In this document: one piece after another, positions 18,254 through 26,527 of the stretch
Numbering within the stretch: position 1 is the first letter of the stretch
Layout: every line of letters begins with the position of its first letter
From: Sandaracinobacteroides sp041909755
GTDB taxonomy: Bacteria > Pseudomonadota > Alphaproteobacteria > Sphingomonadales > Sphingomonadaceae
Direction of reading: 5' to 3'
Assembly: GCF_041909755.1 (NCBI RefSeq)
Contig: NZ_JAYRCW010000002.1
Coordinates: 13,060 to 77,059, forward strand
DNA: 64,000 nt
Notes under the pieces: generated by a model
What the model was told of the DNA's origin: nothing
What the model saw: the letters and a program-made list of their open reading frames with translations, nothing else
Databases searched by the model: none
Translations under genes and position numbers: made by a program

Positions 18254-19300
18254 TTGCGCGGCCATCCTATCCTGCCGACGACCATCGTGGGAAGCTATCC
18301 CCAGCCGGACTGGCTGATCGACCGGGAGCGGCTGAAGGCCAGCCTGCCGCCGCGCGTGCGCGCCGAAACGCTGTGGCGGATTCCGGAGCCGTGGCTGGCC
18401 GACGCGCAGGAAGCCGCCACGCTGATGGCGATCCGCGACCAGGAAGAACTCGGCATCGACATCGTCGGCGACGGCGAGATGCGGCGGGAAAGCTATTCCA
18501 ACCGGCTGGCGACCGCCCTTTCCGGCATCGATACCGAAAAGCACGGCACCGCCATCGACCGCACGGGGAAGGCGAACCCGGTGCCGCTCGTTTCGGGCCC
18601 GATCCGGCGGTTGGGCCCCATCGAGGCGCAGGATGCGGCCTTCCTGCGGCGGCACACCACGAAGCCGGTGAAGCTGACGCTGCCCGGCCCCTTCACCATG
18701 ACGCAGCAGGCCGAAAATGGATTCTACCCGGACGCCCGCGCGCTGGCGATGGACTATGCCGATGCGGTCAATGCCGAAGTCCGCGACCTGTTCGCAGCCG
18801 GCGTCGACGTGGTGCAGCTGGACGAACCCTATCTGCAGGCCCGTGCGGCCGAAGCGAACGCCTATGCCATCGAAGCGATCAACCGTTCGCTCGACGGGGT
18901 GGAGGGCACGACCGCGCTGCACATCTGCTTCGGCTACGCGATGGTGCATGGCGCGCATGTCGCAAAACCCAAGGCCTATGATTTCCTCGCCGAACTCGAT
19001 GCCTCGGTGGTGGATGTGATCTCCATCGAGGCGGCGCAGCCGGGGCTGGATCCCGCCATCCTCGAAGACCTGCCGAACAAGATCATCATGTATGGCGTGC
19101 TGGATCTCTCCACGCCCGAGGTGGAGACACCGGAAACGGTGGCGGCGCGCATCCGGCAGGCGCTGCGGCATGTCGATGCCGAACGGCTGTGGATCGCGCC
19201 CGACTGCGGGATGAAATATCACAGCCGCGAACAGTCGCAGGCGAAGCTGAGGGCAATGGTGCAGGGGACGGAACTCGTCCGCGCCGAACTGAAGTCCTAG
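18254..19300 (+). CDS. Stand-alone MetE C-terminal-type zinc thiol methyl/alkyltransferase
   Basis: A 348-aa protein of the cobalamin-independent methionine synthase II family (the catalytic half of MetE only; full MetE is about 750 aa). The zinc-binding set is complete: His223 and Cys225 in HIC, Glu259 in SIEAAQP and Cys318 in PDCG. VGDGEMRRE, LPGPFTM and QLDEPYLQ are further family motifs. The likely start is TTG at 18254, with AAGGGA six nt upstream; no ATG precedes the conserved beginning. Family relatives include epoxyalkane:CoM transferase, which alkylates a thiol, so a role in making or breaking a thioether fits the nearby GSTs; methionine synthesis is also possible. Confidence 0.85.
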   Translation: MRGHPILPTTIVGSYPQPDWLIDRERLKASLPPRVRAETLWRIPEPWLADAQEAATLMAIRDQEELGIDIVGDGEMRRESYSNRLATALSGIDTEKHGTAIDRTGKANPVPLVSGPIRRLGPIEAQDAAFLRRHTTKPVKLTLPGPFTMTQQAENGFYPDARALAMDYADAVNAEVRDLFAAGVDVVQLDEPYLQARAAEANAYAIEAINRSLDGVEGTTALHICFGYAMVHGAHVAKPKAYDFLAELDASVVDVISIEAAQPGLDPAILEDLPNKIIMYGVLDLSTPEVETPETVAARIRQALRHVDAERLWIAPDCGMKYHSREQSQAKLRAMVQGTELVRAELKS

Positions 19301-19309
19301 GGAAACGGC

Positions 19310-20002
19310 CTAGCCGTCGAGGAACGCCGCCAGCATCGGAACGACGATTTCGGGCGCTTCGATCGTGGGCAGATGCCCGGCCCCCGCAATCGTCTCCAGG
19401 CGGGCGCCGGGGATCGCGGCCAGCATCTCCTGCTGCTGCGCGTCTGTCGTGATGCCGTCACCCGCGCCGCGCAGCAGCAGCGTGGGAACCTTGATGTCCT
19501 TCAGCGCCGGGCGACTGTCCGCCCGGGCCATGATCGCGCGCTGCTGGCGCAGGAAGGTCTCAGCGCCGGTGTCGGCGGCCATCTGCCGCGCGATGCCCAG
19601 AAACCGCTCGTCGCTGCGCCGATGCTCCGGGAAAAGGATCGGAATGCGTTCCTCCACCACCTGATCGAAGCGGCCCGATTCCACCAGGTCGATATAGCCC
19701 TGCCGCCGCGCCGTCTGGGCAGGCCCGTCCGCCGAGGCGAGGGTGGCGATGAGGACGAGCCTGCGGACGCGGCCGGGGGCGCGGCGCATCACTTCGAAGG
19801 CGACAAAACCGCCCATGGCATGGGCGATCAGATCAAACTCCGGCGGGGCGGCGGCGAGCAGCCAGTCAGCGAAACCGGCAATGCTGTCGTCGTGCCGATT
19901 GTCGGCAAGGATGATGTCGCGCCCGGGCCAGGCATCGATCAGCGGCTGCCAGACGGCGTCGGTGAGAAGCTGGCCGGTGATGAGAACGACGGGACAGGAC
20001 AT
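19310..20002 (-). CDS. Alpha/beta-hydrolase-fold protein lacking the nucleophile serine
   Basis: A 230-aa compact alpha/beta hydrolase. The nucleophile elbow, normally GHSMGG, reads AHAMGG (residues 60-65): the Ser position is Ala62, encoded by GCC. The acid (Asp in RGAGDGIT, about 182) and the His (GAGHLPT, about 207) remain. Simple ester hydrolysis by the usual mechanism is therefore not expected; a lyase, binding or cofactor-free role is possible. It is the last gene of the minus-strand operon, with its ATG overlapping the dehydrogenase stop (TAATG). Confidence 0.82.
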   Translation of the reverse strand: MSCPVVLITGQLLTDAVWQPLIDAWPGRDIILADNRHDDSIAGFADWLLAAAPPEFDLIAHAMGGFVAFEVMRRAPGRVRRLVLIATLASADGPAQTARRQGYIDLVESGRFDQVVEERIPILFPEHRRSDERFLGIARQMAADTGAETFLRQQRAIMARADSRPALKDIKVPTLLLRGAGDGITTDAQQQEMLAAIPGARLETIAGAGHLPTIEAPEIVVPMLAAFLDG

Positions 20003-20922
20003 TAGACCACCTGATGCAAAAGGGGTTCCGCGCCGAACAGGCGACGGCAGTTTTCATGGGCGACGGTCAGGCTCCGCACCAGCGTTTCCGGCGTCAGCCA
20101 GGCGATGTGCGGCGCCAGTACGACATTGGGCAGGGAGAGGAGCGGACTTTCGGCCGGCAGCGGCTCCTGCGCAAAGACGTCCAGCCCCGCCCCGCGCAGA
20201 TGCCCTTCGGACAGCGCCTGCACGAGCTTCGCTTCGTCCACCAGTTCCCCGCGCGCCGTGTTCACCAGCACGGCGCCACGCTTCATCGCCAGCGGGTCGA
20301 TCCGCCCGCGCGTCTCGTCGGTGAGCGGAATATGGAGGGAAAGGATGTCGGATTCCGCGCTCAGCTTCTCCTGCGGCCAATATTCGTAAGGCACGTCGCG
20401 CGAAGTGCGCGCGGTGTAGGCAACGCGCGCACCCAGCGCCGCCAGCGCCGGGGCGAGCCGCCCGGCGGAATGGCCGAATCCGACGAGGCCGACAGTTCGG
20501 CCCCCGATCTCGCCGACGCTGTCCAGTTCGGACGGATCCGCGGTCCAGCCCTCCCCTGCCCTTGTGCGCCGGTCGAAGAAGGGCGTGCGGCGCAGCACCG
20601 CCAGCATCAGCGACAGCGCCATCTCGGCAACCGCCTGGCTGTTGGTGCCGGGCATGTTGCAGACCGCCACGCCATGCTCGCGCGCGGCATCCAGCGCGAT
20701 GGTGTTGACGCCCACGCCCAGCTTCTGGATCAGCTTCAGCTTCGGCGCGGCGGCAATCACCTCCCGCGTGACCGGCGTGAGGACATGGAGCAGCGCCGTC
20801 ATCTCCGGCGCGACTTCGTCGAGCGGGGCGGCCTCATCGACATGGACGACGACCCCGGCGCCGAAGATGCGATCGACGGCGGCGCGAAATCCAGGGCTGG
20901 GTCGGGCGTGGAGGACGATCAT
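20002..20922 (-). CDS. D-2-hydroxyacid dehydrogenase (NAD(P)-dependent)
   Basis: A 306-aa member of the D-isomer-specific 2-hydroxyacid dehydrogenase family (usually 310-330 aa). LIQKLGVGVNTIAL is the N-terminal core motif, GLVGFGHSAGRLA the Rossmann glycine loop, and the catalytic Arg (NTARGELVD), Glu (VFAQEPLP) and His (NVVLAPHIAW) are present. It interconverts a 2-oxo acid and a D-2-hydroxy acid; glyoxylate/hydroxypyruvate reductases and phosphoglycerate dehydrogenases are relatives. Its ATG overlaps the enolase stop (ATGA), and its own stop overlaps the next start, so coupling to the kinase-enolase cassette is tight. Confidence 0.9.
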   Translation of the reverse strand: MIVLHARPSPGFRAAVDRIFGAGVVVHVDEAAPLDEVAPEMTALLHVLTPVTREVIAAAPKLKLIQKLGVGVNTIALDAAREHGVAVCNMPGTNSQAVAEMALSLMLAVLRRTPFFDRRTRAGEGWTADPSELDSVGEIGGRTVGLVGFGHSAGRLAPALAALGARVAYTARTSRDVPYEYWPQEKLSAESDILSLHIPLTDETRGRIDPLAMKRGAVLVNTARGELVDEAKLVQALSEGHLRGAGLDVFAQEPLPAESPLLSLPNVVLAPHIAWLTPETLVRSLTVAHENCRRLFGAEPLLHQVV

Positions 20923-22208
20923 GCCAGAGCCTGCGCCACCGGCGCGAAGAATGCCGACGCCCCGGCGAACTCGGCGTCGGCGCCCATGGCTTCCTCGATC
21001 CGCAGCACCTCGTTCCATTTCGCCATCCGCTCGGACCGGGTGAAACTGCCCACCTTCAGCTGCCCGGCGTTCCAGCCGGTCGCCAGATGGGCGATGGTGA
21101 CATCCTCCGTCTCCCCGGAGCGGGCGGACACCAGCGCGCCCCAGCCATGCGCGACGGCGGCGTCCAGCGCGGCCTTTGCTTCGGTCACGGTGCCGACCTG
21201 GTTCACCTTGATGAGGGCGGCGTTGCAGACTCCGGCCTTCGCCGCCGCCTCCACCCGCGCGGCGTTCGTCACCAGCACATCGTCGCCGATCAGCTGCACA
21301 TGGCTGCCGATGGCCGCATTCACCGCCGCCATCGTCTTCCAGTCGTCCTGGCCCGCCGGGTCCTCGATGGACAGGATCGGGTAGCGCTTCGTCCATTCGA
21401 TCATACGTGCGGCCATGTCCGCGCCAGACAGGCGGCGCCCATCCAGCGCCAGCCGGTAGCCGCTTTCGTCGCCCAGTTCGTTGGCGGCGATGTCGAGCGA
21501 GATGAACACATCCCTATGGCCGCTCGCCTCGATGGCGCGGGTCAGCGTTTCCAGCGCATCCTCGTTCGAGGCGAAATTGGGCCACCAGCCGCCTTCGTCC
21601 GCCACGCCCGAAAGCGGCCCTTTTTCCTCCATCAACCGGCCGGCCGCCCGGAACACATCGTGGGTTATTTCCATCGCCCGACGGAACGAACCGGCCTTCG
21701 GGCACATCACCATGAAATCCTGCACGTCGGTGCGGCGGCCGGCATGCGCGCCGCCGCCGAAAATCTGGATTTCCGGCAGCGGGATTCGAACCTTGCGGCC
21801 CTGGGCCAGCCAGCGCCACAGCGGCTCGCGCGCATCGGCCGCAGCGGCGTGCAGCACCGCCATCGACACGGCGACCACGGCATTCGCCCCAAGCCGCGCC
21901 TTGTTGGGCGTGCCATCCAGATCGCAGAGCGCCCGGTCCACCGCCGCCTGCTCACGCGCATCCATGCCGGCGATGGCGGGGGCGATTTCGGCAGCGATCC
22001 CGGCGACGGCCCGGTCGACGCCAAACCCGCCGAAGGCCGCGCCGCCGTCGCGCAGGTCGATCGCCTCATGGGCCCCTCTCGACGCGCCGGCCGGGGCGAT
22101 GGCGCGGCCCACCGCACCCGAGTCCAGCCGGACTTCGGCTTCCACCGTGGGGCGGCCCCGCGAATCCCAGAGGCGGCGGCCCGTCACCGTGGCGATGCGT
22201 GCGGTCAT
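20919..22208 (-). CDS. Divergent enolase paralogue
   Basis: A 429-aa protein alignable end to end with enolase (E. coli 432 aa). Retained relative to the yeast enzyme: Mg ligands Asp239, Glu282 and Asp309, the loop Ser43, catalytic Glu205 (DEGG) and Lys334, phosphate-binding Arg363-Ser364, Lys385 and His155. Changed: the conserved Glu of QEFM is Asp164 (QDFM), the His before Arg-Ser is Ala362 (SARSGE instead of SHRSGE), GAST is GASRG, and GGxAPN is GGWWPN. Chemistry on a 2-phospho acid is probably kept but the substrate pocket differs. It is coupled by ATGA overlaps to the kinase before it and the dehydrogenase after it, so it is unlikely to be the housekeeping enolase. Confidence 0.88.
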   Translation of the reverse strand: MTARIATVTGRRLWDSRGRPTVEAEVRLDSGAVGRAIAPAGASRGAHEAIDLRDGGAAFGGFGVDRAVAGIAAEIAPAIAGMDAREQAAVDRALCDLDGTPNKARLGANAVVAVSMAVLHAAAADAREPLWRWLAQGRKVRIPLPEIQIFGGGAHAGRRTDVQDFMVMCPKAGSFRRAMEITHDVFRAAGRLMEEKGPLSGVADEGGWWPNFASNEDALETLTRAIEASGHRDVFISLDIAANELGDESGYRLALDGRRLSGADMAARMIEWTKRYPILSIEDPAGQDDWKTMAAVNAAIGSHVQLIGDDVLVTNAARVEAAAKAGVCNAALIKVNQVGTVTEAKAALDAAVAHGWGALVSARSGETEDVTIAHLATGWNAGQLKVGSFTRSERMAKWNEVLRIEEAMGADAEFAGASAFFAPVAQALA

Positions 22209-23173
22209 TCCAGTCCTTTCCAGTCCGCGACCAGCCGGTCGAGGGACGCAGGGCGGCGCAGCAGCGCCCGCGCCTGTCCGCGCACGCAGTCCCGGTGCGC
22301 AGGGTCGATGAGATAGGGCGCGGGGGATTTTCCCTCCACGCGGGCGAGAAGTAGGGCGGCGGTCAATGGGCCTGCGCGTTCGAGAACAGCGTCCGGCGCT
22401 TCCCAGTCGACCCGGCCCGCATAGGCTGCAACCAGCGCTTCGGCCGCAGGCCGCACGCCGCCCAGCCACACATGCTTCAGCAGCAGGTGCGTGGTGCAAA
22501 AGGCGAGGTCGAAGGCCGGATCGCCAAAGACCGCGCATTCGGCATCCAGAAACACCGGCCCGTCCGCATGGACGAGGATGTTCTTGGGGCTGACATCGCC
22601 ATGCACCAGCGCGACCTTGCGGGCCGTCAGATCGTCGGCAATCGCATGAAGGACCGGGGCAAGTTCGGCGTCGGCACGGGCGACATGCAGGATGAACGGA
22701 TCGACCCGCAGGGCGCGGAACATCTCGTCGGTCGGAAAGGCCGCGCGGTCCGCGTCGCTGAAGGCCGTCGCCGAATGGAGGGCGGCAATGCGCAGGCCCA
22801 CGGCAGCGGCGAATCCGGGCGCCCCATGCCCAGCCACAAGCTCGTCCTTCCAGACCGGCGCATCGGGCAGGAAGCGCAGCACGAAGCCGTGGCCGGGCAG
22901 TTCGGCCAGCACCTCGGGTGCCATGCGGGGATCCACTTCGCGCGCCCGGCGCAGCCAGCGCACCTCGCTGGCGCCGCGCTCCACAGGCGCGCGCCAGTCC
23001 GCCGCGACGCGCAGCTTCGCCAATGGCCGCTTCACCACCACCGGCCCCTCAGCTGTCTCCAGCTTCCACACATCGCAGGAAACGCCGCCCGCCAACGGCA
23101 CCAGCCGGGGCTCTTCCGCGCCGATCAGGCCGGCGCGGCGCAAACCCTCCACGATGCCGGCATCGGCCAGCAT
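22205..23173 (-). CDS. APH/choline-kinase-type small-molecule phosphotransferase
   Basis: A 322-aa kinase of the aminoglycoside phosphotransferase superfamily. The Brenner motif HGDVSPKN (191-198) gives the catalytic Asp193 and Asn198, and the metal-binding Asp is Asp210 in FLDAE, followed by FGDPAFDLAF, a wording close to 5-methylthioribose kinase and homoserine kinase-like enzymes. ATP-site lysine is likely Lys48 (VVVKRP). It phosphorylates a hydroxyl group; its place directly before the enolase suggests the product is the enolase substrate. It overlaps the hydrolase stop by TAATG and the enolase start by ATGA. Confidence 0.85.
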   Translation of the reverse strand: MLADAGIVEGLRRAGLIGAEEPRLVPLAGGVSCDVWKLETAEGPVVVKRPLAKLRVAADWRAPVERGASEVRWLRRAREVDPRMAPEVLAELPGHGFVLRFLPDAPVWKDELVAGHGAPGFAAAVGLRIAALHSATAFSDADRAAFPTDEMFRALRVDPFILHVARADAELAPVLHAIADDLTARKVALVHGDVSPKNILVHADGPVFLDAECAVFGDPAFDLAFCTTHLLLKHVWLGGVRPAAEALVAAYAGRVDWEAPDAVLERAGPLTAALLLARVEGKSPAPYLIDPAHRDCVRGQARALLRRPASLDRLVADWKGLE

Positions 23174-24300
23174 TACAGTTTCGACCGGATCCAGCTGCCC
23201 ACGAGATCGGCGGCATCCTGTCGTTCGGCCAGGCTGTCCTCGAAATAGTGCGCGCCCGGAATCAGCTCCAGCCGCTTGTCGGCGCTGCCCAGGAAATCGA
23301 AGATCTTGCGGGCATCACTGGGGAAGACGCCCGTATCCGCCAGCCCCTGCACCACCAGCGCGGGGGTGTCGTGCTTCGCCAGATGCGGCGCGCCCTGGCA
23401 AGGCGATGTCTCAAGGCTCCACATGTTCAGCCAGGTCCGGATCATGTTGGCGCGGCCGATGCTGGGGGTGCGGTTGGCGATCTTCGGATCGCCGCGATAG
23501 CACCAGTTCGGCTTGCGGTCCGACGGATCGATGGACGGATCCACGCAGCGGACATCGCCCCAGCAGCGGAACATAGGGAACAGCCGGTCGGGCACCCCGG
23601 CCGCATTCAGCCGCGCCAGTTCCGCCTTCGCCCAATCGGTGATGCGCTGGTTCCGCGCGCGCTGGGCGGCACGATATTTCGCGATGAAGGCGTCCGAATA
23701 GGGCGGTCCGTTGTCGGGGTTGAAGGGATCCAGCTCCGGATCGGTCGCCACCGGATCATTCTCGTCGATCACCGAGGCGTCCATCCAGTCGGTCAGCACC
23801 TCCGGCCGCCCCTGGTGCGCGTTGAAGGAAATGTAGAGATCGCCCTTGATGAGCTGTGCCAGCGCATCCTGCCCCGCGCTTGGCAGACGGTCCGACAGGG
23901 TGGGCGATATGGCCTCGGCCTGATAGGCCCCCATCAGGGAACCGCCGCCGGAATTGCCAAGGATGACGATCCGCTCGACCCCGGCCTCCTCCTTCAGCCA
24001 GCGCATCCCCACGCCGATGTCAAGCACGGCATGTTCCAGCAGGAACTGGTCCTCCACCCCGCGATAGCGGGTGTTCCAGCCCAGAAAGCCGAACCCCTGA
24101 CGGGCAAAATAGGGCGCGATATAATGTTCGGAAAAATCGACATTATAGTGGGTGGCGATGATCGCCACTTTCGGCCGCGTGCCCGATTTCGTCCAGTAGA
24201 TCCCCTGGCACGGATGCCCGCCCGCCATGATGCGCGGCATGGTGGGCGATACCCGGCCAATGAATTGCGCGTCCAGCCCTTCGATCCCGTTCGGATCCAT
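23173..24300 (-). CDS. Alpha/beta hydrolase
   Basis: A 375-aa hydrolase with an intact nucleophile elbow GNSGGG (about 138-143), a probable acid in QGLADTG and His in PGAHYFED near the C-terminus. An insertion of about 150 aa between strands (the ASVIDENDPVATD to YRGDPKIANR region) forms a large cap domain. No signal peptide is seen. Start at 24298-24300 has GGGGAGAG upstream. It is the second gene of the six-gene minus operon, 26 nt after the CoA ligase. A thioesterase, esterase or C-C hydrolase role would be consistent with that place, but nothing in the sequence decides. Confidence 0.8.
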   Translation of the reverse strand: MDPNGIEGLDAQFIGRVSPTMPRIMAGGHPCQGIYWTKSGTRPKVAIIATHYNVDFSEHYIAPYFARQGFGFLGWNTRYRGVEDQFLLEHAVLDIGVGMRWLKEEAGVERIVILGNSGGGSLMGAYQAEAISPTLSDRLPSAGQDALAQLIKGDLYISFNAHQGRPEVLTDWMDASVIDENDPVATDPELDPFNPDNGPPYSDAFIAKYRAAQRARNQRITDWAKAELARLNAAGVPDRLFPMFRCWGDVRCVDPSIDPSDRKPNWCYRGDPKIANRTPSIGRANMIRTWLNMWSLETSPCQGAPHLAKHDTPALVVQGLADTGVFPSDARKIFDFLGSADKRLELIPGAHYFEDSLAERQDAADLVGSWIRSKL

Positions 24301-24326
24301 CCCACTCTCCCCGTGATTGCGTCTGT

Positions 24327-25961
24327 TCAGCGTGCGGCTTCGAAGGGCAGCCGATAGCCCGTCAGCCCGGCGCGGATGGCACGCTTGTCGATCTTGCCCG
24401 TCGGCCCCAGCGGGATCTCGTCGACGAACAGCACATCGTCCGGCATCCACCAGCGGGCAATCCTGTCCGTCAGATAGGCTTTCAGCCCCTCGGCATCGGC
24501 GCTGGCGCCGGGCTTCAGCTGGCACAGCAGGATCGGCCGTTCGTCCCATTTCGGGTGGGCGACGCCAACGACCGCGGCCAGCGCGACGGCGGGGTGGCCC
24601 GTGGCGATATTCTCGATTTCGATCGAACTGATCCACTCGCCGCCGGACTTCACCACATCCTTGGCGCGATCGGTGATCTGCATATAGCCCTCGGCGTCAA
24701 GGGTAGAGACGTCGCCGGTATCGAAAAAGCCTTCCGCGTCCAGCACATCGCCCGCTTCGCCGCCGAAATAGGCCGACGCGATCGTCTCCCCGCGGATCAT
24801 CAGCCGGCCCGGCGTCTTCCCGTCGTGCGGCAGACGCCTGCCTTCGTCGTCCACCAGCTTCAGGTCCAGCCCGCACAGCAACCGGCCCTGTTTCAGCTTG
24901 TAGGCGATCTGCTCGTCCGCAGGCTTTGCCGCAACGCTGGCGTTCGGCACCGAAACGGTCGCCAGCGGCGAGGTTTCCGTCATCCCCCAGCCCTGGATCA
25001 CGTCCACGCCATAGTCATCCCGGAAGGCGCGGATGATCGATTCCGGGCAGGCCGACCCACCGATCGTCACCCGTTCCAGCGTGGAAAATCTGTGGCCGCC
25101 ATCGCGCATGTGCTGCAACAGCATCTGCCACACGGTGGGCACGGCGGCGGAATAGGTGACGCCTTCCTGCTCGATGAGATTGTAGATGGATTCACCATCC
25201 ATCCGCTGCCCCGGCATCACCAGCTTTGCGCCGACCGCGGGCGCCGAATAGACGACGCCCCAGGCATTGGCATGGTACATCGGCACCACCAGCAGCACGG
25301 AATCGCGCGCGCAAAGCCCCAGCGCATCGCGTTGCAGCGTCATCAGCGCGTGGATGCTGTTAGACCGGTGCGAATAGAGGACGCCCTTCGGATTCCCCGT
25401 GGTGCCCGAGGTATAGCAAAGGCCGCAGGCGGTCCGCTCGTCAAAGCCGCCCCAGCGATACTCGGCCGGGTATCCGGCGATCCAGTCATCGAAGGCGGTC
25501 GCCGGATAGGGCGTTTCCGGCAACGAGGCGCGGTCGCAGAAGAAGATCACCCGCTCGATCGAGGGCACCTGCGGCAGCAGTTGCGCGACAAGATCGGCGC
25601 AGGCCGGGTCGGCGATCAGCAGCCGGTCTCCGGCGTGGTTGGCGATATAGGCGATCTGCTCCAGATAGAGGCGCGGGTTCAGCGTATGCAGCACGGCCCC
25701 CATGCCGCAGGCGCCATACCAGGCGGCGAGGTGCCGGGCGCTGTTCCAGGCGAGCGTCGCCACCCGGTCCCCCAGCCGGATGCCGGCATCGGACAGGGCG
25801 TTCGAAACCCGCTTCGCGTCGGCATGCACCGCCGCATAGCTGGAGCGGGTGACCCGCCCCTCCGCATCGCGCGAAACCAGCTCCCGCGTGCCGTGCCACG
25901 CGGCGGCATGGTCCAGAATCCGGTCCACCGTCAGCGGCACATCCTGCATCAAACCCAGCAT
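24327..25961 (-). CDS. Medium/long-chain-type acyl-CoA ligase (AlkK-like)
   Basis: A 544-aa ANL ligase with YTSGTTGNPKG, GWGMTETSP, the hinge region around ITDRAKDVVKSGGEWISS (the GGEWISS wording is typical of AlkK/medium-chain ligases) and the catalytic lysine in GPTGKIDKRA. It forms acyl-CoA via acyl-AMP. The start at 25959-25961 has GGGGGAGAG upstream. It opens the minus-strand operon containing the hydrolase, kinase, enolase, dehydrogenase and serine-less hydrolase, and follows operator copy 5. It is clearly different from the CoA ligase at 16.6 kb, so two acids, or two stages, are activated. Confidence 0.9.
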   Translation of the reverse strand: MLGLMQDVPLTVDRILDHAAAWHGTRELVSRDAEGRVTRSSYAAVHADAKRVSNALSDAGIRLGDRVATLAWNSARHLAAWYGACGMGAVLHTLNPRLYLEQIAYIANHAGDRLLIADPACADLVAQLLPQVPSIERVIFFCDRASLPETPYPATAFDDWIAGYPAEYRWGGFDERTACGLCYTSGTTGNPKGVLYSHRSNSIHALMTLQRDALGLCARDSVLLVVPMYHANAWGVVYSAPAVGAKLVMPGQRMDGESIYNLIEQEGVTYSAAVPTVWQMLLQHMRDGGHRFSTLERVTIGGSACPESIIRAFRDDYGVDVIQGWGMTETSPLATVSVPNASVAAKPADEQIAYKLKQGRLLCGLDLKLVDDEGRRLPHDGKTPGRLMIRGETIASAYFGGEAGDVLDAEGFFDTGDVSTLDAEGYMQITDRAKDVVKSGGEWISSIEIENIATGHPAVALAAVVGVAHPKWDERPILLCQLKPGASADAEGLKAYLTDRIARWWMPDDVLFVDEIPLGPTGKIDKRAIRAGLTGYRLPFEAAR

Positions 25962-26011
25962 GGCGGTGCTCTCTCCCCCCGGTTGCAGCCTTCCGGCCAT
26001 TATGGAAAAAG

Positions 26012-26025
26012 ATAGTATCCTAAGG
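26012..26025 (+). promoter_or_regulatory. Putative regulator operator, copy 5 of 6
   Basis: ATAGTATCCTAAGG lies between the divergent CoA ligase and MarR genes, 51 bp from the ligase start and 73 bp from the MarR start. Control of the whole six-gene minus operon and autoregulation of the MarR gene are both possible. Confidence 0.6.
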
Positions 26026-26098
26026 AAATTGCCCTGACAACGCCGGCAAGGCGTCGCACGGGCTTGCGCCGCGCCACTGCTGCATCTAGCCCGTTCAG

Positions 26099-26527
26099 GT
26101 GCGTTCCGATCAGCTCATAATAGCCCTTTTCCAGCGTTTCTGCTGGATGGACGAGGGATTGCAGGCCGCCCTGCATGCGAAAGGCTGGCCGGATGTGAAC
26201 CGGCCGCAGTCGATGGTGATGACGAATGTCGTCAGCGGCATCGTCCGCCCGTCCGAGATCGCCCGCAACCTCGGCATCTCGCGGCAGGCGATCCACAGCA
26301 CGCTGGCGCAGATGGTGAAGCTGGGGATGATCGAGCTGGATGTCGATCCGCTTGATCGGCGCCACCATGTGGTGTCCCTCACGGAAAAGGGCGCCCGCAT
26401 GCGCCAGGATGCCCAGCTCGCGATGGATGCACTGTCCGCGCAGATCGCCGGCGCGCTGGGGCCGGACCGATATGCCGCCATGATCGCCGGGCTTGAGGCC
26501 GACTGGGGCGAGAATATCCCCCGCTAG
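26099..26527 (+). CDS. MarR-family transcriptional regulator
   Basis: A 142-aa winged-helix protein. GIVRPSEIARNLGISRQAIHSTLAQMVKLGMIEL (about 47-80) is the helix-turn-helix with recognition helix, and VDPLDRRHHVVSLTEKGARM is the wing with the MarR-typical DxRxxxVxLTxKG. The start is GTG at 26099; no ATG fits. It sits divergent from the CoA ligase operon and downstream of operator copy 5, which makes it one of two candidate regulators of the island. Its stop forms a CTAG shared with the convergent FMN reductase gene. Confidence 0.85.
   Translation: MRSDQLIIALFQRFCWMDEGLQAALHAKGWPDVNRPQSMVMTNVVSGIVRPSEIARNLGISRQAIHSTLAQMVKLGMIELDVDPLDRRHHVVSLTEKGARMRQDAQLAMDALSAQIAGALGPDRYAAMIAGLEADWGENIPR

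Noticed and set aside
20919..22208. Housekeeping enolase eno
   Set aside because: Several otherwise invariant positions are changed and the gene is inside a catabolic operon rather than beside usual alphaproteobacterial eno neighbours.
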